Below, in pieces: positions 57,318 to 64,000 of a stretch of DNA of 64,000 nt (position 1 is the stretch's first letter; each line of letters starts with the position of its first letter). Both the position numbers and the translations under genes were made by a program. The DNA is from Talaromyces rugulosus (taxonomy: Eukaryota; Ascomycota; Eurotiomycetes; Eurotiales; Trichocomaceae), in contig NC_049566.1 in the NCBI RefSeq assembly GCF_013368755.1, forward strand, positions 3,100,001-3,164,000. The letters are read 5' to 3'. The notes below the pieces were generated by a model. It saw nothing but the letters and a program-made list of their open reading frames with translations, did not search any database and had not been told where the DNA came from.

Positions 57318-60300
57318 TCTGCCGAGCTCTCAACCAGGCATGAGGACCTCTCCCTCTTAGCGTCGATAGGGATAGGAATGGGCCCGATCTCAAATCCGGG
57401 GTAAGTGATTGATGTATATTGGATGATAATTAACAGTCGATATGGTTCATCACCTTCTACATACTCGGTATGTACACCGTATATTATTTGTGTTTATTAA
57501 AATCGTCGACGGCGAACCGTGTTCCTTTTTATTCCAAGTTTCTTGCATCAAGTGGAGTCGTAACTAGGACGAACCCAAGCCAGACGTTGGACCCAGCCAA
57601 ATTTTACGTGTTCGACTAGCGTCTGAGGGCAAGCGGATTGCTTGGATCCACCGCGGCTGGCGATTCATTATCCACTGATCCAGCCTTTGTTTGAACGGTT
57701 GGCAAAGGCGGAGACCCGTTGGTGTTCTCCTCTGGCGTGTCCATAGCATTGGCAACTACTGTTACCACGACCTTCCCAGATAGGACGAATACCAATCGTC
57801 AGTCAGAACTGGCGTCCATGGCAGACTGGCCGTCGATGCAGGCGACGATGCAGAGGGCCGAGGCGTCCCATGTTATTGACGGGCTTGAGTCGCGAACGAG
57901 GCACTAGGCCCGGCCATGCCCCTATCCGCCCATGAGAGCTGTTTCTCTCCGAGATCGACAGTGGGACCTGGACTGGACAGTAGTGGAGCCAGGACAGGGG
58001 AACTGGCTCGTGCCAGGCCTGCTGGGGGGGGGGGGGGAGACCGCAGGCGAGCGTTCCTGTCGGCTGGGACACGCGCGATCCTATTCCTCGGGTGAGGAGT
58101 GCGACACATGCGCCATGACGGTCCGTCTCGCGCTTTGACGAGTCTAAATGTTTTAGCGCGGCATTAAAGAGGGTAACGCGGCCGTGCTCAGCATTTTCGA
58201 ATTTTCGGTTTTTTTTTGGGGCGAGAAGTCTGAACGCTCGACGTTTTTCCCGAGCCGCGTTGTTGTTAGTGTTGGATGAAGACCAAGAAGTTGGCAGAAC
58301 TTGAGAAGTGAGGTTGACGTGGACAGCGGAAAATGGCAGCAGAGTGCCAAGCCTCGGCTCCAGGTGGTTTCTTTCCCGATTAGGCAATACGTTGACACGC
58401 TCTCTTATTCTCTTAGACTCTGGTTTAATTATTGTGAATAATAACTCGTGTAGTATTTTTTTAAACATTATTGTGGCACGGATTATTGAATCCAGCAGGA
58501 TGCGCATAGTATCACCAGATCCGGCTCGCTCGACCAACGACTGGCGGTCAAGTCTTTGACAGCTGCCAACCGAGTCATTGTCGTTTATAGAGGATGCAAA
58601 GCTTATGCACGGGAAATCCGATTTTTACTATCTAGTCAGAGTCAGACTCCATATAGTATATACGCAGTCCGACTCCACTAATTGTCCATTCACCCAACAA
58701 TAATGACCGTTAGGTCTTGACCTCAAGGTATGTAACGGATAACTGTTTTACCCAAAAAGTAAACAATAGCCACGAAGAGACCACCTCTAACCGGAAGTGG
58801 TTAATTTTTGGGCTACAAAAGCTGCTATTGACGTGCTGACCGTATAATTAGTGGGCATTAAACTCCGCGGGTCATCAGCTGCTTACGTCTTAGTCTTGCT
58901 TTAGTTTGGCCAGAGTTCCACTCTGTATGATTTGAGTTTATTATTGTTTCTGAGTTGTGTGGACATGCTTTTTTAATAGTAGGAACAATTGAATCATGTC
59001 CTCTCCTATCATAACAACGCGCTACTCTTGGTGCAATACTCTTAACTCAAATCGATTCAACGAGTACCCTATAATAGCATCACCATTCTACACTCGGACT
59101 AGCAGTGGGACTTTGTCAATGACTCGACAATCAATGCAGCCAATCCCATCATTTGTTGTGTAGATCTAGTCTTCAGAGTTCAGATAAACTGTGATTCTGT
59201 GACTAAATTCCCCGCCCTCCGTATACGAGCACGTTGAGGGATTCTCAACTTCTAGCAGCCCCAATGAGGCTCCATCCAAGCCTCCAAGGATTAAAAAAAA
59301 AAAACTCAGTATCCGGATGCTGACTTCCAGCTTTCTTGATCAAATCCCCATCCAAATCGAGCTCCATCGATGCTAGTCACCTTCCAAGCCTTCCAACACC
59401 CGGGTCTTCGGGAAACCGTCGGATTGGGCCTGAATACCAAATAGATACTGAAAGTATTTAATATAACCTTCAATACGACCATACTGACTCAGAAAGCCCT
59501 CATACTTCCCTTTTTGTTACCACGATCTCGAGTCTGGAACTGATATCTTGCTGACAATCTGATTCCTGTAAGTTGTCACCCTGTTAGCTTCGTTGTCATG
59601 ACTTTCCAACTTAGCTCCAATAGCAAGAGTACGGAGCAACGAGTCTCGCCAAGTAACACAATTTGAGTATCTTCATTTACCAGCGCGTAACTACTAAGGA
59701 CCTTACTGTAAGCACTAACACCGGTCCCAGCTCCCCGACCAGTGTCCCCGTTTATTGGGTGCGGAGAAACCTCAGGAAGGATGCGATGTGCAGCGCACGT
59801 ACCACTGACACTGACCAGTCTGCATTATGAATTTTTATTCATGCATTTGTTAGTTTTTGTGCTCTTTTTTTCTTTTCTTTTCTTTCGTTAGAAGGAAGTC
59901 ACTTAGTCAACAGTGATAATAATAATAGGCCCTCATTTCGCTCTAGCACAAAAATAAGATGAACTACGTAGTTCCTACTTTGCTCCGGGCTTTCTCTCCA
60001 AACAGATTTCAAGGATGAGGCCGCGCAAGAGAGCTACTATAGCCCTAACCCTAAGTATATCCAGGAATAATATGTATTATTACTCCTGTGTTAGTAATCT
60101 AGTAGTAGCTAAATATTAGGGTTTCAGAGGATGGAGATGACTTTTCTTGAATACATACTTACTAAAGGATATCTGCAGCAAAATCATGGATAATCTAGTT
60201 TTCTTTGTCAAATTGGAACAGATTAGCCAATGGAGTGTAAAGGATTTTAAATGGGAAGATGGTGTTAAAGGCTTAATTAATCCATCGGTTTTCTCTTTAG

Positions 60301-60903
60301 CTATTAATTTAATAAATTAAGCTTGCCTGCATTATTGTACTCTCCTGTGATATACTTACTGTAATTGTTACTGTACATTCTGTCTATTCTGTCTACTCTT
60401 TGTACTTACAGCTTCAACATTTGACTATCTATTCCTCCATCATCTGTTCCTAACATTGTGTAGCAGCGGGATCTGTAAAATTTCCAATTAGTGGATTATA
60501 CGGTGAATTTAACCAGGTGTAGTGATGCTTTACCTCGTCGCGGAGGCACCGACCGGAAGTTCAACGTCGGGATTGCTATACACGTCGATTGAGGCCTGAG
60601 GTTGATGCGGATGTCCTTCCTCGCGAACAAGACTGAAGCCATAAACACGCAAAATCCCCCGTTTTCCCACTTTTTCCTCTTTTTCCTCTCCAGGCATGAT
60701 AGACAACAGTTCTTCCGGCTTGTAAAAAAAAAAGGTTCGGTACCTCTGTGTTTTTTTTCCTTTCTGGCCGAAATATCGTTTTGTGAGGCTCCCTCCATGG
60801 TTATCTTTGTATTTTATTTCAAACAAAAACACCGTTTCGAATATTTTAGGTCCGCGGGTGGAGGCCCTATATTTTTTATCGACCCCCCTCCAAAAAAAAA
60901 AAA
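57318..60903. other. Gene-poor region, 3.6 kb, possible coding relics only
   Basis: No complete gene is found. A GC-rich part (57.6-58.5 kb) contains a run of about 14 G at 58024-58037. A minus-strand patch at 59388-59515 reads as protein-like sequence (YEGFLSQYGRIEGYIKYFQYL... to LEGLEGD, then stop). It is broken upstream by a frame change, so it may be a relic of a fungal multicopy gene that I cannot name. Another minus-strand patch at 57617-57742 ends VDPSNPLALRR. The rest, from 58.6 to 60.9 kb, is AT-rich. Confidence 0.4.
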
Positions 60904-61150
60904 AACCTCTTCTTCAGTCTTCATAGTCTCTATCTGCCCCTGTGTGTTTGTCTGCTAGGATTGATATATTCGGGGATAAAAACCTCCCCCTTCGATCTTC
61001 ATGTTCTCTGCCCTTCTGTGTTTTGTTTTTGGGATTGATACATCTAGAAGAAAAAACCTCTCCTTCACTCTTCATGTTCTTGCCTTTCTGTGTTTGTCTG
61101 CTGAAAATCTTCCCCGGTATTCATATATTTTGCCCTTCTGTGTTGTTCTA
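60904..61150 (+). repeat. Tandem repeat of about 76 nt, three to four degenerate units
   Basis: Units begin AACCTC at 60904, 60981 and 61055 and share CTTCxxTCTTCATGTTCTCTGCCCTTCTGTGTTTGTC and GGATTGATAxATxx. A fourth, truncated unit continues to about 61150. Confidence 0.8.
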
Positions 61151-61215
61151 TATGCCTGTCAGACTTATGTGAATATGCTCTGCCTTTTTGTCATCTTCAC
61201 CGATTCTTGATGTCC

Positions 61216-61320
61216 GTGAGTAACTCACCCCATAATGTGTTGGTGGCAGGTTGGGATGCTGACTGGTGATTTCTTTCGGTATTAGATACTGATGATGTTG
61301 ACATGACACTCGTGCACATC
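61216..61320 (+). repeat. Direct repeat, copy 1
   Basis: About 100 nt (GTGAGTAACTC ... GGGATGCTGACTGGTGATTTCTTTCGG ... GACACTCGTGCA) that recurs at 61752-61853. The two copies bracket about 430 nt. Part of that interval (61325-61603) is an open frame with GRIEDLLDTADLFND and RRRGRHPKAKVPL, which I cannot assign. Confidence 0.7.
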
Positions 61321-61751
61321 TTATGTGAAAGAAAAAGAAAAACTTCATGGGACGGGTCGCATCGAGGATCTATTGGACACTGCCGATCTTTTCAACGATT
61401 ACGATCGATCGACTGGTAACACCGATCTACTGGTGAAGGCAACGGACAATCCAAACGCACTTGCGCCACGACGCAGAGGACGCCACCCAAAAGCCAAAGT
61501 ACCACTACTACGAGCGATCAGCCACTACGACACGACCAACGGTGTCTCCAAATGGCATGATAGCATCCGCCCACTGACGTCAATTGGCAACTCCGATGGG
61601 TGATCGCTCGGCCTGGACGATGTGATCAATACGATTATCCTATTTACAATAAGAGTCACCCGGTTTACCCGCCGCAGAGCGAAGACTCCATTTATGATTC
61701 TCGATCAAGATTTTCTGTATAACAATATTTTATGTGTCTAGTGCATTTATG

Positions 61752-61853
61752 GTGAGTGACTCCCTCCCTTCAAGCATTGGTGGTAGACTGGGATGCTAAA
61801 TGGTGATTTCTTTTGGTGTCAGCTATTGATGTCGACACGACACTCCTGCATTG
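61752..61853 (+). repeat. Direct repeat, copy 2
   Basis: Same orientation as 61216-61320, roughly 80% identical by eye. Shared segments are GGGATGCTxAxTGGTGATTTCTTT, GATGTxGACAxGACACTC and TTGGTGG. Confidence 0.7.
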
Positions 61854-62115
61854 CCATGCCTCTTCCATCGGATTTACTACTCTCTCCTATAATTAGAACT
61901 ATCTACATATTGGTAAGCCTACAACTTTTATTCTGTTGTTGCAGAATTATTCTCCCTACGACACATGAACATCGGAAATATGATATACATCGAGCCGCTT
62001 ATAGTCATATAGCTGTCCACCTGGCCCGTGCGCCGACCTCGACCAACCGTAACGCCGCAACCTCTTCTTTCAAACCTCTTATCTCCCAAAACCAATTCAA
62101 CCCAATCCAGAAATA

Positions 62116-62401
62116 ATGTCACATCCATTCCTCATCTCCAGGCAAGCAAACACCCCTTAAGGCATCTCGATTGCAAAAAAAAGACTAACTTACAAGTAAT
62201 AATAGAATCGCCGACCCCCTCTTCGCGCTCGCCATCGGCGCATCCTCCGCGGTCATCCGCATCCAGCGCGACCAGCGCGACGCCGCGACTCAGAATAATG
62301 GCGATCAACAGGAGGCGAAACCGTTTGGACTAGGAAAAGTACTTGAGACAGGGGGTAGGAGGGCGCGGATGTGGTGGAATGGGGAGTTTCAAGGACTGTA
62401 A
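62116..62401 (+). CDS. NCE101: Nce101-like small protein (non-classical export protein 1), two exons, 73 aa
   Basis: Exon 1 is 62116-62141 (MSHPFLIS plus AG) and exon 2 is 62206-62401, together 74 codons. The joined start MSHPFLISRIADPLFALAIGASSAVIRIQRDQRD closely follows the fungal Nce101 pattern (yLISR-x-ADPxFAlxIGxxaaxxRIxRe), with one membrane helix. The intron must begin with GC (AG then GCAAGC) and ends AATAG, so it is a GC-AG intron of 64 nt. Without splicing, no frame of useful length exists. The tail (EAKPFGLGKVLETGGRRARMWWNGEFQGL) is longer than in yeast (53 residues in all). Yeast Nce101 was linked to export of leaderless proteins, but its true function is unclear. Confidence 0.8.
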
Positions 62402-63033
62402 CAACACTACTGTTTACATGAGGTGGCCCTCAGGGATTTTGACGAGGTGGTTTTATGTCGATTGATTTCAGTTGATGATGTGGGAATAAAAAAAAACGAT
62501 ACCCTCTTTTTTGCATGCAGGTTCTCTGCAAATACTTGGTTATGGAGTTTAGGGGTAACTGATTATATGAATTGATACCAATTCTTGACCGTGCAAAAGT
62601 TTCTTTAGCAGCTAACGTGACACATTTTACATTGGATTTACAATAGAAATTAAATTTAGAGTCATACGAAAAAACTTGATTTCGATTGTCTAGAAAAGCT
62701 ATAAAAGCAAAGTAGCTGCAGGTTCACTACGTGTCAACAGTATAACCTCGAGAAAGTTTAGGAATTCCTACAGATTATTACAAGGTAAAGAAAAAAATTA
62801 TTTGAACATCTGAATTATTAGACTCGTAGGCCTTTGTGATATCATAAGCACAAAGCCGTATCTATGCAATCATAAAGTAGCAAAAACATGCCCTCGTAAA
62901 AACATTAGCGCCAGCATACTTGCTATCAAGCAAGCTTGCATTTTTAGATAACAAAGGGAAAGAAAAAAAAGGGTCCGAGTAATGAGCCAAGCCTCATATT
63001 CTCAATCTATGGGGCAGCGGGTTGGTTGTGCAT
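62402..63033. other. Convergent intergenic region
   Basis: 3' UTRs of the Nce101-like gene and the Hsp70 gene, AT-rich. No gene is seen. Confidence 0.5.
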
Positions 63034-63916
63034 TTAGTCGAGCTCCTCAGGGTGCTCCTCAACCTCGTCAGCAGTGCGAGTGGAGGAGGCGCCAGTGGCA
63101 CCGGGAGCGGCACCAGGGGGGCCACCAGCACCACCGTAAGCAGCGGAGATGATGGGGTTGGCAACGGTCTCGAGCTCCTTTTGCTGGGACTCGTACTCGT
63201 CCTTGGTGGCGGTCTGGTTGCTGTCGAGCCAGCTGATGGTCTTCTCGATCTCGGCCTCGAGCTTCTCCTTGTCGGCAGCCTCGATGTTGAGCTTGCCCTC
63301 GCCGATGGTGTTCTTGAGGGAGTAGGCGTACGACTCGAGACCGTTCTTGGCCTGGATACGGGAAGCCTCGGCCTCGTCCTCCTCCTTGTACTTCTCGGCC
63401 TCAGCCAACATGCGCTCAATCTCCTCCTTGGAGAGACGGCCCTTGTCGTTGGTGATGACAATCTTGTTGCTCTTACCGGTACCCTTCTCAATGGCAGAGA
63501 CGTTCATGATACCGTTGGCGTCCATGTCGAAAGTAACTTCGATCTGAGGAACACCACGAGGAGCGGGGGGGATACCAGTGAGCTCGAACTTGCCAAGCAA
63601 GTTGTTGTCCTTCGTGCGAGCACGCTCACCCTCGTAGACCTGGATCAGCACACCGGGCTGGTTGTCACTGTAGGTAGAGAAGGTCTCGGACTTCTTGGTT
63701 GGGATGGTAGTGTTGCGCTTGATGAGAGCAGTCATGACACCACCGGCAGTCTCGATACCGACGGACAGAGGAGCAACATCGAGCAGCAAGATCTCGTTGG
63801 TGGACTTGGAGGAAGTGTCACCGGAGAGAATAGCGGCCTGGACGGCAGCACCGTAGGCAACGGCCTCATCGGGGTTGATGGACTTGTTGGCCTCCTTGTT
63901 GAAGAAGTCGCTGACA

Positions 63917-63951
<35 letters not shown>

Positions 63952-64000
63952 GACAAGGACGATCTCGTGGACGGTGGACTTGTCGACCTTGGCGTCACGG
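63034..64000 (-). CDS. Cytosolic Hsp70 (Ssa type), C-terminal 321 residues, cut by window edge
   Basis: The frame runs without intron from the window end ([26 protein letters not shown]) to the stop at 63034. It covers the end of the ATPase domain ([24 protein letters not shown]), the linker and substrate-binding domain ([74 protein letters not shown]), and the helical lid. The lid is of Ssa type ([33 protein letters not shown]). A Gly/Pro/Ala-rich segment leads to a final [10 protein letters not shown]. Canonical cytosolic Hsp70s end EEVD, which docks TPR co-chaperones; here it is EELD. Codon use is strongly biased to C-ending codons, in keeping with high expression. The N-terminus lies outside the window. 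Confidence 0.96.

Noticed and set aside
57617..57742. Short minus-strand frame ending VDPSNPLALRR
   Set aside because: It looks slightly protein-like, but I could not find an upstream exon with compatible splice sites. Too weak to call a gene.
57803..58537. 244-codon open frame on the minus strand
   Set aside because: Composition looks like translated GC-rich noncoding DNA, with no family resemblance, no plausible start context and overlapping open frames on both strands.
1..64000. CRISPR arrays, bacterial operons or a secondary-metabolite cluster
   Set aside because: The DNA is fungal nuclear sequence. No spacer arrays, Shine-Dalgarno-led operons, or PKS/NRPS/terpene backbone genes are present.

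Overview
The window is nuclear DNA of a filamentous ascomycete, most likely a member of the Eurotiomycetes (Aspergillus/Penicillium/Talaromyces-type). Evidence: genes split by many short introns (about 45-110 nt, GTRNGT donors, CTAAC/CTGAC branch sites), a dispersed Pol III 5S rRNA gene matching the Aspergillus type closely, and gene families typical of this class (Chs7-like chaperone, ERG4 sterol reductase, Thr-rich GPI-type wall protein, fungal rhodopsin-like membrane protein, Nce101). I rebuilt gene models by hand from frame continuity, splice signals and family resemblance. Almost every multi-exon model below closes in frame, but none has been tested against transcripts.

Left part (1-19 kb), mostly ordinary genes: an mRNA-decapping scaffold-like protein cut by the window edge (-), a small two-exon membrane protein (+), a seven-exon Chs7-family chaperone (-), a small kinase-like protein (-), a six-exon dienelactone-hydrolase-family enzyme with a GC-AG intron (-), a nine-exon secreted/membrane Kelch protein (-), a 1197-residue Thr-rich wall mucin (+) and the ergosterol enzyme ERG4 (-).

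Middle part (19-34 kb), an accessory island: a nonsense-interrupted PD-(D/E)XK-like nuclease gene, two copies of one ~27-nt minisatellite lying in the same sense just 3' of two unrelated genes, a ~220-nt inverted repeat enclosing 4 kb, a 5S rRNA gene, two paralogous three-exon zinc-knuckle mini-genes, and a long gene joining zinc knuckles to a GIY-YIG-like nuclease domain, interrupted by one in-frame TAG, next to an intron-containing tRNA-Lys(UUU). Two apparently intact genes, an unknown 325-residue protein and an RNF10/Mag2-like RING protein, sit among these. This island is the best place to look for something undescribed.

Right part (34-64 kb): Ubp3/USP10-type deubiquitinase, RNase H1 with two hybrid-binding domains, Na+/H+ antiporter, allantoate/pantothenate-family transporter (12 exons), cytochrome-b2-type L-lactate dehydrogenase, DUF202 protein, bifunctional 6-phosphofructo-2-kinase/fructose-2,6-bisphosphatase, DsbA-family oxidoreductase, rhodopsin-like membrane protein, a 4.8-kb gene-poor tract with tandem and direct repeats, an Nce101 homologue with a second GC-AG intron, and the C-terminal part of a cytosolic Hsp70 ending in EELD.
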